Both the position numbers and the translations under genes were made by a program. From the NCBI GenBank assembly GCA_964291445.2, contig OZ219862.1, forward strand, positions 620,001-684,000: 64,000 nucleotides of DNA, read 5' to 3'. Numbering within the stretch: position 1 is the stretch's first letter; every line of letters starts with the position of its first letter. This stretch comes from JAPOXR01 sp964291445. GTDB lineage: Bacteria > Pseudomonadota > Alphaproteobacteria > Rhodobacterales > Rhodobacteraceae. The notes beneath the pieces are model-generated. The model saw only the letters and a list, made by a program, of their open reading frames with translations. It searched no databases and was not told the origin of the DNA. Of this stretch, positions 26,325 through 35,116 are shown piece by piece.

Positions 26325-27460
26325 GACGGCACGCGCCCGCCATAGGCATCAAGCACCAGGCCGTGAAAGTGGTGGACGGCATGCTCCGACATGCCCGACC
26401 CCTTCGGGTCATGAATGATGCGTCCCTGGCGAAATGCCGGGGTTTTCATGCCACGCTGCACGCTTTCGACCAGGCCGATATCCTCGAGTTGGAGGACCTC
26501 GTCAATATAGCGAATTGCCTCGCGTTCGGCCTCGTTCGGCTCGGCGGTCTCGAAGAAGAAGTCATAGGTCTCCAGTGTTCGCTCGACACCGGCGGGCATG
26601 ATGTGCATGACGATGAAGTTGCCGCGCCCCGGGTAGCGCATAAGGCAGGTATTCGGCCACAGCCACCACACGGCGTGATCCCTGACCGTGGCCCCATCGG
26701 TCGAATAGGCCGAGTTGGCGTTTCTGCCGGCCTCTGCCATGTGGCTCGACCAGATGCCATGGGTCTCGACACGGTAGGTATCCATGTCGACCAGCGTGCA
26801 AAAATCCTTGTGGGCGCCCGGGCAGTGATAGCATTCCAGGAAATTGTCCACGACATTCTTCCAGTTCGAATTGATGTCATAGACAAGCCGGTGGGCAAAG
26901 GTCAGCCTGCCGACATCCGGTGCCCAGTGGTCGATTTCGTCGGCCAAGTCGACGGTCTGCGCTGCCAGTGCCCGCGCATCGGGATCGAGATTGACATAGA
27001 CGAACCCGCCAAACTCCTCGACCTGGACCTGGTCAAGGGCAATGTCCTCGACCCTGAACTGCTCCAGCCCTTCGGAATGCGGCGCCCGCAGCAACTGGCC
27101 GCCCAGATCGTAGACCCAGGCATGGTACGGGCAGAGAATCCTGGTGGTCTGCCCCTCCCCGGCCAGCAATTCATGCGCCCGGTGCTTGCAGACATTGTAG
27201 AAGGCCCGCAACCGGCCATCGCCCGCCCGAACCACGCAGACCGGATTCCCCCCGACCATGTCGGTGACATACGATCCGGGCTCCGACAGCTTTTCGACAT
27301 GACATATCCACTGCCAACTCCTGGCAAAGACCTGCCTCTGCTCCAGATCATACCAGTGCTGATCGCAATAGGCGGCCGCATTGAGGGACATCGACCGTCG
27401 CGGATCCGGGCTCCAGCCACGGGCAATGTCACCTGCCGGATGATCAACCGCCATCGTCAT
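26321..27460 (-). CDS. Rieske non-heme iron oxygenase, alpha subunit
   Basis: Terminal oxygenase of about 379 residues. The Rieske 2Fe-2S ligands are CKHRAH and CPYHAW (about 84-110). The catalytic iron site has ECYHCPGAHKDF (two His), with an Asp expected further on. This arrangement is close to GbcA/CntA-type enzymes, which demethylate quaternary amines, rather than to classic arene dioxygenases, and no beta subunit is nearby. ATG 27460, behind GGGAGAGG, is preferred over the longer frame. A separate reductase must supply electrons and is not encoded here. Confidence 0.9.
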   Translation of the reverse strand: MTMAVDHPAGDIARGWSPDPRRSMSLNAAAYCDQHWYDLEQRQVFARSWQWICHVEKLSEPGSYVTDMVGGNPVCVVRAGDGRLRAFYNVCKHRAHELLAGEGQTTRILCPYHAWVYDLGGQLLRAPHSEGLEQFRVEDIALDQVQVEEFGGFVYVNLDPDARALAAQTVDLADEIDHWAPDVGRLTFAHRLVYDINSNWKNVVDNFLECYHCPGAHKDFCTLVDMDTYRVETHGIWSSHMAEAGRNANSAYSTDGATVRDHAVWWLWPNTCLMRYPGRGNFIVMHIMPAGVERTLETYDFFFETAEPNEAEREAIRYIDEVLQLEDIGLVESVQRGMKTPAFRQGRIIHDPKGSGMSEHAVHHFHGLVLDAYGGRVPS

Positions 27461-27714
27461 CGGCCCTCTCCCAAATCCCGGCCCAGCCAACCTCATCGTC
27501 ACCTGGCTCGCCAGACCAACAGACATTCCGGCCCGGGTTGTGTCAATACCGGAGATTCCGGTCCGCCAGACCTGGCCGGGACTGCCCCGCCCAACTACGG
27601 GTAGGCGCCGGGGTGCTCACTGACTTGGCATCGACGCGACCCGCGGCTGCGATCTCCCGGCCAGGATACGCATGCCCTGGCCGGCGGGCCGGGAGGTGGA
27701 TCCGGGCCGATGGC

Positions 27715-28608
27715 CTATTGGGCTTCCTGCTTCCTGTTCCTGCCAGGCAGGAGGAATTCGATCACCGCGGCGCCGGCAATGCAGATGGTTCCCGCCAGTT
27801 CGACGAGGCCGAAATGTTCATCCAGCAGGGCTGCACTTGACCCGACACCCGATATGATCTCGGCTGACAGCAGGAAGCTCAGCAGGGCCGGCGGCAACAG
27901 CCGGGCGCTCCAGAGCGTCAGGACAATCATTGGCGCGAAGTAGAGCCCGCCCGACAGCAGAACCACCGGAGCCGTCAATTCACTCACCTCGACCACGGAG
28001 ACCGGAAAATCGAATCCGAATTCAACCAGCATGGCCACGGCACTGGCAACAACGGCGACCACGATCGCAACCAGCGCCGCTGGCCCTGTCTCGAATTTTC
28101 CTGTCGAAAACAGCAGCGCCGCTCCCACCGACCAGGCCAAACCCGACATGATGGCCATGATCTCTCCGACACCAATCTCGTGCGGTGAAAGGCCGCCGCC
28201 AAGGATCAGCATCATCCCGAATAGCGACATGGATATGGCGATCACGCTCTGCCAGGACCAGCGCCGACCCATGAACACGCACTCGATCAGCGTGCTCCAG
28301 GCGGGAGCAAGATAGAACAGCAACACAACCCGGACCACGTCTGTATATGCCAGCGCCGTGGCATAGGTGGTAATGGCCAAGCCCGCTAGCACCGCCCCGA
28401 TTGCCCCCCGCATCGGCAGGCCCCACCCTCTCCTGCCGAAAAGAACGAGAAGCGTGATGAAAGGCAGGGCGCCCAGATTGATGGCAAACCCGGCCACCGA
28501 CCCGGGAAGGCCGATATCGTTGAGATAGCGGATCGGGATCCACCACAGCCCCCACAGCACCGCTGCGACCAGGGCGACAGAGGCCGGAAACAACCTGTCA
28601 CGGATCAT
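27715..28608 (-). CDS. EamA/DMT-family transporter
   Basis: Ten-helix drug/metabolite transporter, 297 residues, made of two EamA halves. The first helix reads ALVAAVLWGLWWIPIRYL; the signature-like YLAPAWSTLIECVFMGRRWSW ends the first half and LLDEHFGLVELAGTICIAGA the second. ATG 28608 avoids an Arg-rich upstream frame with no features. It lies upstream of the Rieske-SDR-SDR genes on the same strand but 254 bases away, so a common transcript is possible, not certain. Substrate unknown. Confidence 0.87.
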   Translation of the reverse strand: MIRDRLFPASVALVAAVLWGLWWIPIRYLNDIGLPGSVAGFAINLGALPFITLLVLFGRRGWGLPMRGAIGAVLAGLAITTYATALAYTDVVRVVLLFYLAPAWSTLIECVFMGRRWSWQSVIAISMSLFGMMLILGGGLSPHEIGVGEIMAIMSGLAWSVGAALLFSTGKFETGPAALVAIVVAVVASAVAMLVEFGFDFPVSVVEVSELTAPVVLLSGGLYFAPMIVLTLWSARLLPPALLSFLLSAEIISGVGSSAALLDEHFGLVELAGTICIAGAAVIEFLLPGRNRKQEAQ

Positions 28609-28912
28609 CGCCTGCCACCTCCGCAAGAACCGGCAGCGCCCCGGGGCGCTGCACCTTCCGGACGACCATCTCGCCCTCCGGCCATTCCGGAACACCAACA
28701 GGGCAGGTAGTCTTTCGCGGGACCTTCATCAAGGGCGGGCGACTTGCACCGCATTGCCGCAACTGGCTGGCTGCAATCCGGTAGGTTCAGGGGGCAGCCT
28801 CCCCGAGAGGTCGCTGCATTGGTGGCATCTTGTGCCGAATCCGGGTTCGTTGATGACCCGCTGTTTCGGGCGTCTTAACAGCGTGGCCGGTCCCTCCAGG
28901 CAATGGCTGGCG
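28609..28912. other. 304-base gap, nothing recognised
   Basis: Between the EamA start and the end of aspS, both on the minus strand. It should hold the EamA promoter and the end of aspS transcription. No strong hairpin with a U-run or reading frame was found. Confidence 0.4.
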
Positions 28913-30691
28913 CTACGACTTCTCGATCAGCCGCAGGCCAAGGTCCCGCAGCGCCTCGTTGGTGGGCGGTGCCGGCGCTCCGAGCATGAGATCCTCGGCC
29001 CGCTGGTTGAGCGGAAACATGGTGACCTCCCTGATGTTCTCGACTCCGGCCAGCAGCATGATGATCCGTTCGATTCCGGGCGCGATGCCGGCATGTGGAG
29101 GTGCACCGAACCGAAGAGCATTGACCATGCCGCCGAAATTGCTGTCGACATAGCCCCTGTCGCGGCCGACGATGGCAAACGCCTTGTAGAGCGTGTCCAA
29201 ATCATGGTTTCGCACCGCACCGGATGACAGTTCGACGCCGTTGCAGACCAGGTCATACTGGTATCCGGCAATGGTGAGAGGATCGGGCGCATCCAGTGCA
29301 GCAAGCCCGCCCTGCGGCATCGAGAACGGGTTGTGGGAAAAATCCAGTTCCCCGGTTTCCTCGTCCCGCTCGTACATCGGAAAATCGGTGATCCAGCAGA
29401 ATTCGAACCGGTCCCGGTCGATCAGTCCAAGCTGCGACGCAACCTCGTCGCGGGCCCGGGCCGCGACCGCCTCGAAGGATGACGGCCTGCCGCCGAGAAA
29501 GAACGCCGCATCTCCGCTGTCCAGTCCCAGCTGCCGGCGGATTGCCTCGGTACGTTCGGGGCCGATATTGCTGGCCAGCGGACCCGCCCCTTCCAGCTGA
29601 CCATCGGTGGTGCGCCACAGGATGTATCCCATCCCGGGAAGTCCCTGTCGCTGGGCAAACACGTTCATGCGGTCGCAGAACCGGCGGCTTCCGCCGCCCG
29701 GGGCCGGTATGGCCCGGACTTCATTGCCACCATCCTCGAGCAGCGATGCAAAGATGCGAAAGCCCGAGCCGCGAAAATGCTCCGAGACCTGCTGCATCCT
29801 GATCGGGTTGCGCAAATCCGGCTTGTCGGTCCCGTAGAGGAGCATGGTGTCTGCGAAACTTATCCTCGGGAAGCTGTCGGCGATGTCCCTGCCGGCGCCG
29901 AACTGCCGAAACACATCCCGCATGACCGGTTCGATGACCGAAAACACGTCCTCCTGCGTGGCAAATGCGAGCTCGACGTCAAGCTGGTAGAATTCGCCGG
30001 GCGACCGGTCGGCGCGCGGGTCCTCGTCACGAAAGCACGGGGCGATCTGGAAATACCGATCGAAGCCGGCGATCATGATGAACTGCTTGAATTGCTGGGG
30101 TGCCTGCGGCAGCGCGTAAAAATTGCCATTATGCAGCCGTGACGGAACCAGGAAATCCCTGGCCCCCTCTGGCGAGGACGCCGTCAGGATCGGGGTCTGG
30201 AACTCGGTAAACCCGTGCTCGGTCATCAACTGGCGCAGCCGTGCAATGACCTGCGAGCGAAGCATCATCCGCTCGTGCATCACCGGGCGACGGAGATCGA
30301 GAAACCGGAATTTGAGGCGCGTCTCCTCCGGATACTCCTGGTCACCGAATACCTGCAGCGGCAACTCCTCGGTCGAACCGAGGATTTCGAGGTCGTTGAC
30401 AAACACCTCGACCTCGCCGGTCGACAGTTTCCTGTTGACCAGTTCCGGCTCCCGCATCCGCACCTTGCCGTCGATCCTGATAACCGACTCGGCGCGCAGT
30501 TTCTCGAACTCTTCGAAGACGCCGCTATCCGAGTCGGCGAGGATTTGCGTGATCCCGTAATGATCACGAAGATCGACGAACAACACGCCGCCATGATCCC
30601 GAATCCGGTGCACCCATCCGGCCAGCCTCACTGGGCTGCCGACATCCTCCCGGCAGAGTTGCGCGCATGTATGGGTTCGATAGGGATGCAT
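28913..30691 (-). CDS. aspS: aspartyl-tRNA synthetase
   Basis: Class IIb aminoacyl-tRNA synthetase, 592 residues, the normal bacterial length. An OB-fold anticodon domain opens with VRLAGWVHRIRDHGGVLFVDLRD. Motif 2 is CFRDEDPRADRSPGEFYQLD, and motif 3 ends GIAPGIERIIMLL. The bacterial GAD insertion (about 290-420) is present. It charges tRNA-Asp, or both tRNA-Asp and tRNA-Asn if non-discriminating; I cannot tell which. Transcribed alone, away from the copper island. Confidence 0.97.
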   Translation of the reverse strand: MHPYRTHTCAQLCREDVGSPVRLAGWVHRIRDHGGVLFVDLRDHYGITQILADSDSGVFEEFEKLRAESVIRIDGKVRMREPELVNRKLSTGEVEVFVNDLEILGSTEELPLQVFGDQEYPEETRLKFRFLDLRRPVMHERMMLRSQVIARLRQLMTEHGFTEFQTPILTASSPEGARDFLVPSRLHNGNFYALPQAPQQFKQFIMIAGFDRYFQIAPCFRDEDPRADRSPGEFYQLDVELAFATQEDVFSVIEPVMRDVFRQFGAGRDIADSFPRISFADTMLLYGTDKPDLRNPIRMQQVSEHFRGSGFRIFASLLEDGGNEVRAIPAPGGGSRRFCDRMNVFAQRQGLPGMGYILWRTTDGQLEGAGPLASNIGPERTEAIRRQLGLDSGDAAFFLGGRPSSFEAVAARARDEVASQLGLIDRDRFEFCWITDFPMYERDEETGELDFSHNPFSMPQGGLAALDAPDPLTIAGYQYDLVCNGVELSSGAVRNHDLDTLYKAFAIVGRDRGYVDSNFGGMVNALRFGAPPHAGIAPGIERIIMLLAGVENIREVTMFPLNQRAEDLMLGAPAPPTNEALRDLGLRLIEKS

Positions 30692-31161
30692 GTCCTTGAC
30701 TCTTCCAGCGTGACGGCAAGGGGTCGCCTTTCAATTCCCTGGCGGGAAATGTCAAGGAATCTCCGACGACCTGCTGCCGCGGTGTGAGCAACGGGCCAGC
30801 CGCCACCTCTCCACGCACCCTTTCGGCAGTCCAGGGCCTCGTCGGACGGTGCTGCATACAAATGAATGTGTGAACTGTTCGTCGCAGCAACGCACGCGCT
30901 CGCCAACGGCTGCCGGCTCACGCGCCGCCGCCTGGTGGGCGCGGACCGGACCGCGTTCGAGGGACCGGCGGACACCGACATGGACTCGCAGAAGCGCACG
31001 GGGTGCGCCGTCGAGATCGTCTCCTTCGGCGCCCGGATATTCGCGCCGAACCCCGATGCGACTGAGCGCATCCTCGACCGGTGGTCACCCGCTGCTTGAG
31101 CCCGCAGAGAATTGCCCGCCCGATGCATTGCCGGGCGGGCGGCGGCCCGAAGGAGAGTTCC
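30692..31161. other. 470-base gap: aspS promoter and possible mobile-element debris
   Basis: Holds the aspS promoter (reading left). From about 30911 to 31099 one plus-strand frame reads like a real protein end (GCAVEIVSFGARIFAPNPDATERILDRW in two parts) but has no convincing start, so it may be a truncated gene. It is followed by a 9-bp hairpin at 31114-31140. Confidence 0.35.
31114..31140. repeat. GC-rich 9-bp inverted repeat
   Basis: GCCCGCCCG / CGGGCGGGC with a 9-base loop, between the possible gene fragment ending at 31099 and the interrupted gene at 31162. No T-run follows. Probably a weak terminator of whatever once preceded it. Confidence 0.4.
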
Positions 31162-31401
31162 ATGACCGCACAGTCCCTCCCCGACAACCCGAGTTACTGC
31201 TTCGTGCCGTCCCACGATGTCGAAACCGACGTGTAGCAGATCTGCATCGTCATCAAGGGCCTTGCAGGCCACGTCCCCACCGCGCTCATCGCGCTCAATC
31301 CGGGCGACGTCCTGGTCATCGCGGACAAGCTCTACCGCCGCCTCGGTCTCGACCGGAAGGCCCTCAATGACCTCCGCAGAGATTGCCCAGGCTTTCGATG
31401 A
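31162..31401 (+). pseudogene. interrupted small gene, unknown family
   Basis: A good ribosome site (AAGGAGAG) precedes ATG 31162. The frame reads PDNPSYCFVPSHDVETDV, meets TAG at 31234-31236, and continues in the same frame as ICIVIKGLAGHVPTALIALN and DVLVIADKLYRRLGLDRKAL to TGA at 31401. The uniform composition on both sides of the stop suggests one 79-codon gene killed by a nonsense mutation. It overlaps the 3' end of the opposite-strand cueR gene. I do not know the family; it resembles hypothetical genes carried by plasmids and islands. Confidence 0.5.
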
Positions 31402-31765
31402 TCGGGCAGTCCGGCTGGTCGTCGCCCCGGCAGGCCTCGACCAGGTGGGCGAGTTCATCATGCAGCGATTGCAACTCCCGCTGCTTCTCCGCGATCTCCT
31501 CCATCCGCCTGGCCGCGATGCGCTTCACGTCGGCGCTGGACCGGTGCTGGTCCTCGTAGAGGCCAAGCAATTCCCGGCATTCCCCTATGGAGAACCCGAA
31601 CTCCCGCGCCCGGCGGACGAACACGAGCTTACGCACCGCGCCGTCGTCATATGTTCTGTATCCCGACTCCGTCCGGGACGCAGCCGAAACCAGCCCGATA
31701 TCGGCGTAGTAGCGGACCGTCTTCACGGGCAGGCCGGCAGTTCTAGAGGCGGTGGAGATATTCAT
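31364..31765 (-). CDS. cueR: CueR-type MerR-family copper regulator
   Basis: MerR-family activator of 133 residues. The N-terminal wHTH (about 1-70) includes TVRYYADIGLV and ESGYRTYDD; a dimerising helix follows. The metal-binding loop CRGDDQPDC (Cys112, Cys120) matches the Cu(I) loop of E. coli CueR even in residue number, and a Ser lies at 77. ATG 31765 gives the standard start; the upstream frame is discarded. It is divergent from the copper genes and faces a CueR-style promoter at 31776-31806, which it should twist open when Cu(I), Ag(I) or Au(I) binds. Confidence 0.92.
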   Translation of the reverse strand: MNISTASRTAGLPVKTVRYYADIGLVSAASRTESGYRTYDDGAVRKLVFVRRAREFGFSIGECRELLGLYEDQHRSSADVKRIAARRMEEIAEKQRELQSLHDELAHLVEACRGDDQPDCPIIESLGNLCGGH

Positions 31766-31775
31766 CGGCGGTTCA

Positions 31776-31806
31776 TTGACTTTCCAGTTACTGGAAACAT
31801 TACATT
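31776..31806 (+). promoter_or_regulatory. CueR-regulated promoter with 19-bp spacer
   Basis: -35 TTGACT (31776-31781) and -10 TACATT (31801-31806) are separated by 19 bases. The spacer region holds the perfect dyad TTTCCAG-TTA-CTGGAAA (31781-31797). This overlong spacer with a central dyad is the hallmark of MerR/CueR promoters. It directs transcription right, into the DUF4396-cytochrome-copC-copD genes, and probably also represses cueR on the other strand. Confidence 0.85.
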
Positions 31807-31836
31807 GTCCGTCGGGATTCACCAACCAGTGGTACA

Positions 31837-32247
31837 ATGACCGCCCTGACCGCACACATCGCTATCGACCGGCACTGCAGCCACAACTGGCGCCGGGCCT
31901 CGAAGAACACGGCATGGTGTCGGCTCGGCTGCGCCATCGGCGATTTCGGCGCCATTGCCGTCTTCCGGTTCACCGGCATATCCTGGCCGACATTGAATAT
32001 CATGGTCCTCGCCATCGTGGGCGGGCTGCTGACCTCGATCGCTCTGGAGAGCTTCATCCCTTCCCGCCAGACGGAGATCGGGACGGCAATCGGCATGTCA
32101 TTCATCTCGATGGAAGCCATGATGAACGCGGTGGGCTGGGCAGTGCTGGCCTGGTGGGTCGCGCCGATCATGCTGGCCGCCGGTTTCGTCACCCCGCTGC
32201 CCGGCAATTACTGGCGGCTGAAAGCGCTCGGCAAGGCATGTCACTGA
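31837..32247 (+). CDS. DUF4396 membrane protein
   Basis: Membrane protein of 136 residues with three to four hydrophobic segments and the DUF4396 pattern: TAWCRLGCAIGDFGAIAVF early and ISMEAMMNAVGWAVLAWW later. Cysteines, His and Met residues (MSFISMEAMM) could bind copper. This family is often found in copper-resistance clusters; its exact job is unknown. First gene after the CueR promoter; its end overlaps the cytochrome gene by 10 bases. Confidence 0.82.
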   Translation: MTALTAHIAIDRHCSHNWRRASKNTAWCRLGCAIGDFGAIAVFRFTGISWPTLNIMVLAIVGGLLTSIALESFIPSRQTEIGTAIGMSFISMEAMMNAVGWAVLAWWVAPIMLAAGFVTPLPGNYWRLKALGKACH

Positions 32248-32660
32248 GGCGGGGCACGATCCTGCTCGTCCTGGCCGCCGCCCTGGGCGTGGCCGGTTAT
32301 TTCCAATTCGGCGGAGGGGAGGACGGTGCGGGTGGTGGCGCGCCGATCGTGTCGGTCAGCCTGCCGGGCACCCTCTCGGCGGGCGCGCAGCTGGGGCAAG
32401 AGACCTACGACGCCAACTGCGCGTCCTGCCACGGCCGGAACGCGGCCGGACAGGACGGGATCGCCCCGCCGCTGGTCCACGTCTTCTACGAGCCCGGCCA
32501 CCATGGCGACGAATCGTTCCAGCGGGCGGTCGCGCACGGCGTCCGGGCCCACCATTGGCGTTTCGGCGACATGCCGCCGGTCGAGGGTCTGAGCCGGCGC
32601 GACGTGGCCGCGATCGTGGCTTATATCCGCGAACTCCAGCGGGCCAACGGCATCCGGTGA
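32238..32660 (+). CDS. membrane-anchored c-type cytochrome
   Basis: Small cytochrome c, 140 residues: an N-terminal anchor helix (about 6-24), a Gly-rich linker, then haem motif CASCHG (Cys61, Cys64, His65) and a likely Met ligand in GDMPPVEG. The start at 32238 lies inside the end of the DUF4396 gene. It would face the periplasm and may pass electrons from copper oxidation, or serve the now-broken multicopper oxidase downstream. That link is inference. Confidence 0.87.
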   Translation: MSLRRGTILLVLAAALGVAGYFQFGGGEDGAGGGAPIVSVSLPGTLSAGAQLGQETYDANCASCHGRNAAGQDGIAPPLVHVFYEPGHHGDESFQRAVAHGVRAHHWRFGDMPPVEGLSRRDVAAIVAYIRELQRANGIR

Positions 32661-32670
32661 AGGATTGGTC

Positions 32671-33012
32671 ATGAAAGCGATCATAATGGCCGGAATGCTT
32701 GCCCTCGCGGCAACCACGGCACTGCCCCATTCCGCCCTCGACGCCACCGCGCCGGAGGATGGCGCCGTGCTGGTGCAGGCACCGCCGCACATTGTTCTGA
32801 CCTTCGCCAAGCGCATCCGCCTGACACGTGTCCGAATGACCCATGACGGCGGGAACGGGATCGACCTCGAACTGGGAGGACAGAAGGCGTTCGCGACCCG
32901 GTTCGAGCTGCCGCTCGAGAACAAGGGCAGCGGCCTCTACCGGATCGAATGGCGCGGCCTCTCGAGCGACGGACATGCCATTCGCAAGACCTTCAGCTTC
33001 CGGGTGAAGTGA
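32671..33012 (+). CDS. copC: CopC-family periplasmic copper-binding protein
   Basis: CopC-like beta-sandwich protein, 113 residues with a signal peptide (MKAIIMAGMLALAATTALP). After cleavage the N-terminus is near HSALDATAPEDGAVL, placing the Cu(II)-ligand His at or near the start as in CopC. The second ligand set, SSDGHAIRKTFSF, is near the C-terminus. The Met-rich Cu(I) site of the two-site CopC forms is absent, so this is the Cu(II)-only type. It hands copper to CopD, encoded 3 bases downstream. Confidence 0.9.
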   Translation: MKAIIMAGMLALAATTALPHSALDATAPEDGAVLVQAPPHIVLTFAKRIRLTRVRMTHDGGNGIDLELGGQKAFATRFELPLENKGSGLYRIEWRGLSSDGHAIRKTFSFRVK

Positions 33013-33015
33013 CTC

Positions 33016-33894
33016 GTGCCGGAGATATGGGAACTGGCCTCGACCCTGGTGAATTTCCTGCTCTGTCTCGGGGTCCTGGGAAGTACCGGTCTGGTTCTGG
33101 TGCGAATCGTCTTCGCCCGCGAGACGCACAGGTTGCACGCCACCGTGGTCCGGCAGGCGACCGCGTTTGCCGTGCTCGCATTGCTGGCTGCCGGCGCCGG
33201 CTTCTTTCTGAATGGCGCCGCCTTGACTGGCGCGCTCTCGGGCATGACCGACCCCGAGATGCTGGGGCTGCTGTGGCAGACACCGGTGGGCACGGCGTTC
33301 GCTTACCAAATGGCAGGCCTGGGTCTGGTCCTTCTGGGGCTCCGGCTGGCCGGGATCGGCCTGCCGATCGCCACCGTCGGCGGCCTGGTGGCGCTGTGGT
33401 CGTTTTCCCGGGTCGGACATGTCACGGATGTGAAGGCACTTTGGCTCGAATTACTGCTTCTGCTGCATCTCGCTGGCGCCGCCCTCTGGATCGGCGTCCT
33501 CTTGCCGCTCCGCGCGCTTGCCGGGGACCACGGAAATCTCTCCCTCGCGGCGGGCCTGGGGCACCGCTTCGGTCGCATCGCCGCCGTTACAGTACCACTC
33601 ATGATCGCCGCCGGGATCGGCATGGCGTGGCGACTGCTGGGCAGCCTCGAAGCCCTGCTGGAGACCGGCTACGGTCTCACGCTGCTTGCCAAGATCGGGG
33701 CCGTCACCTGCCTGCTCGCGGCCGCGGCGGCCAACAAGCTCCGTTTCGTTCCCGGCATGAGGGCGGGTAACCGCCGGGCGGCGGTGTCTCTGCGCCGCTC
33801 CATCGCCGTCGAAGGAGCTGCGATCTTTGTTGTCCTTCTGGCGACAGCCGCTCTGACCACCCTGCAGGGAGCCCCGTGGGAGAGTAGCCCATGA
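33016..33894 (+). CDS. copD: CopD-family copper transport membrane protein
   Basis: Inner-membrane protein of 292 residues with about eight helices, the CopD domain (near 180-285) including LGHRFGRIAAVTVPLMIAAG and AKIGAVTCLLAAAAANKLRF. GTG start at 33016, 3 bases after copC. With CopC it is thought to move copper across the inner membrane. Its stop overlaps the start of the decayed oxidase by 4 bases, showing that all these genes once formed one operon. Confidence 0.9.
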   Translation: MPEIWELASTLVNFLLCLGVLGSTGLVLVRIVFARETHRLHATVVRQATAFAVLALLAAGAGFFLNGAALTGALSGMTDPEMLGLLWQTPVGTAFAYQMAGLGLVLLGLRLAGIGLPIATVGGLVALWSFSRVGHVTDVKALWLELLLLLHLAGAALWIGVLLPLRALAGDHGNLSLAAGLGHRFGRIAAVTVPLMIAAGIGMAWRLLGSLEALLETGYGLTLLAKIGAVTCLLAAAAANKLRFVPGMRAGNRRAAVSLRRSIAVEGAAIFVVLLATAALTTLQGAPWESSP

Positions 33895-34700
33895 ACCGAA
33901 GAGAATTTCTTGCCTGCGCCGCCGCAACGGTCCGGCTTCCCGGGACGGCCCGGGCGAAGCTGACATTCCGGCTGAAGGCCCGGCCCGACACCGCCCGGCT
34001 TGCCGGAAAGCGAAGCCTCGACCCGCATGCTCGGCTCCAACGGATCTAGTCCGGGGCCGGAACTCCGTTTTCAGCAGGGCGACCGCGCGGCTATCACCTT
34101 CGAAAAAGGATTTGGCCGGCGCTCCGCCATCCATTGGCACGGCATCAATCTCGACAACGCGATGGACGGCGTGCCCGACCTGACCCAGGCGGCGGTCGAG
34201 CCGGGAATGACCTTCGACAACGCGTTCGAGGCCCCCCATGCAGGGACTATTGGTACCACGCCCACCACCGCTCCTGAGAACAGGTCGCCGGGGGCCTTTA
34301 CGGCCCACTGATCGTCGAGGAACGGAACCGGCCCGCTGTCGACCGCGACATTACCGTCGTCCTCAACGACCGGCGGCTCGAGCACATCGGCGCGCTGCAC
34401 GAGAATTTCGGCATCCGTCACGACTTCTCCCGTGGCAGGCGGATGGGCAACTTCACCCGGGCCCTGTTCTCGCGGGGCACGGTCCGGCGCGGCGACCGCA
34501 TCCGCCTGCGTCTGGTCAATGTGGCCACCGCCAGGATGTTCCCGGTCAACATCGGCGGGGGCGCCGACAGGGTCGTGGCCCATGACGGCATGCAGCTCGC
34601 CGAGCCGGAGCCTCTCGTTTACCGACGGCAGGCGCATCGGCGCGCCTGCTGCTGCCTTGCCTGGAGCAGGGGGGCGGCTGGAGCCCGCTCGAGCCGCGGG
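33891..34700 (+). pseudogene. decayed multicopper oxidase (CopA/CueO type)
   Basis: Pieces of one multicopper oxidase lie in successive frames. The signal-like start MNRREFLACAAATVRLPG (33891) stops at TAG 34047. A second frame carries GPELRFQQGD and AIHWHGINLDNAMDGVP (first copper motif HWHG) to a stop at 34311. A third carries YWYHAHH (second motif) and YGPLIVEERN, then NFTRALFSRG, until about 34640. The C-terminal domain with the blue-copper site is missing. The operon therefore lacks its own functional oxidase. Confidence 0.85.
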
Positions 34701-34921
34701 TCCTGACCGCGATGACCCTGTTGAACGCCGAGAGCGCGGCAGACAACAAGGATTTGATGACCCGTCTTGTCCTGAATCTCCTGGCCGCCACCAATGACCG
34801 GGGCTCCCGGGCCATGACCCGGAGTCACCCGTCGCTGGGCAGGACGTGGGCAACTGCTTGACTGGATGGCATGAACATGGGACCGGTGACGGGCCACACT
34901 CGCCGGAAGCGGAGCAGAGCC

Positions 34922-35116
34922 GTGTTTGACCTTCAACATCCGTTTTTCATACCGGTCTGGCGCCGGGTCCTGGTCACTGGCATCTGCCTGGGCTGGGCAT
35001 GCTTTGAGCTGGTGATTGGCAATCCTGGCTGGGCGATGATCTTCGGCGCTTCCGGCGCCTGGTGCTGTTACCAGTTCTTTTTCGTGTGGAAGGACCCGAC
35101 CGAAGAGGAGGAATAG
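34922..35116 (+). CDS. small conserved membrane protein, unknown function
   Basis: About 64 residues from the GTG at 34922 (an ATG at 34871 in the same frame is also possible). It reads FDLQHPFFIPVWRRVLVTGI, then two hydrophobic segments, and ends in an acidic tail (KDPTEEEE). Short proteins with this FDLQ-P-F-P-WRR start are, as I recall, common in alphaproteobacteria and uncharacterised. It stands alone after the copper island and may mark the return to core genome. Confidence 0.6.
   Translation: MFDLQHPFFIPVWRRVLVTGICLGWACFELVIGNPGWAMIFGASGAWCCYQFFFVWKDPTEEEE

Noticed and set aside
34700..34862. Possible continuation of the multicopper oxidase or a separate short gene (NAESAADNKDLMTRL segment)
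   Set aside because: It is open and protein-like, but has no start or match to the oxidase C-terminus that I can recognise. Left as unassigned debris.
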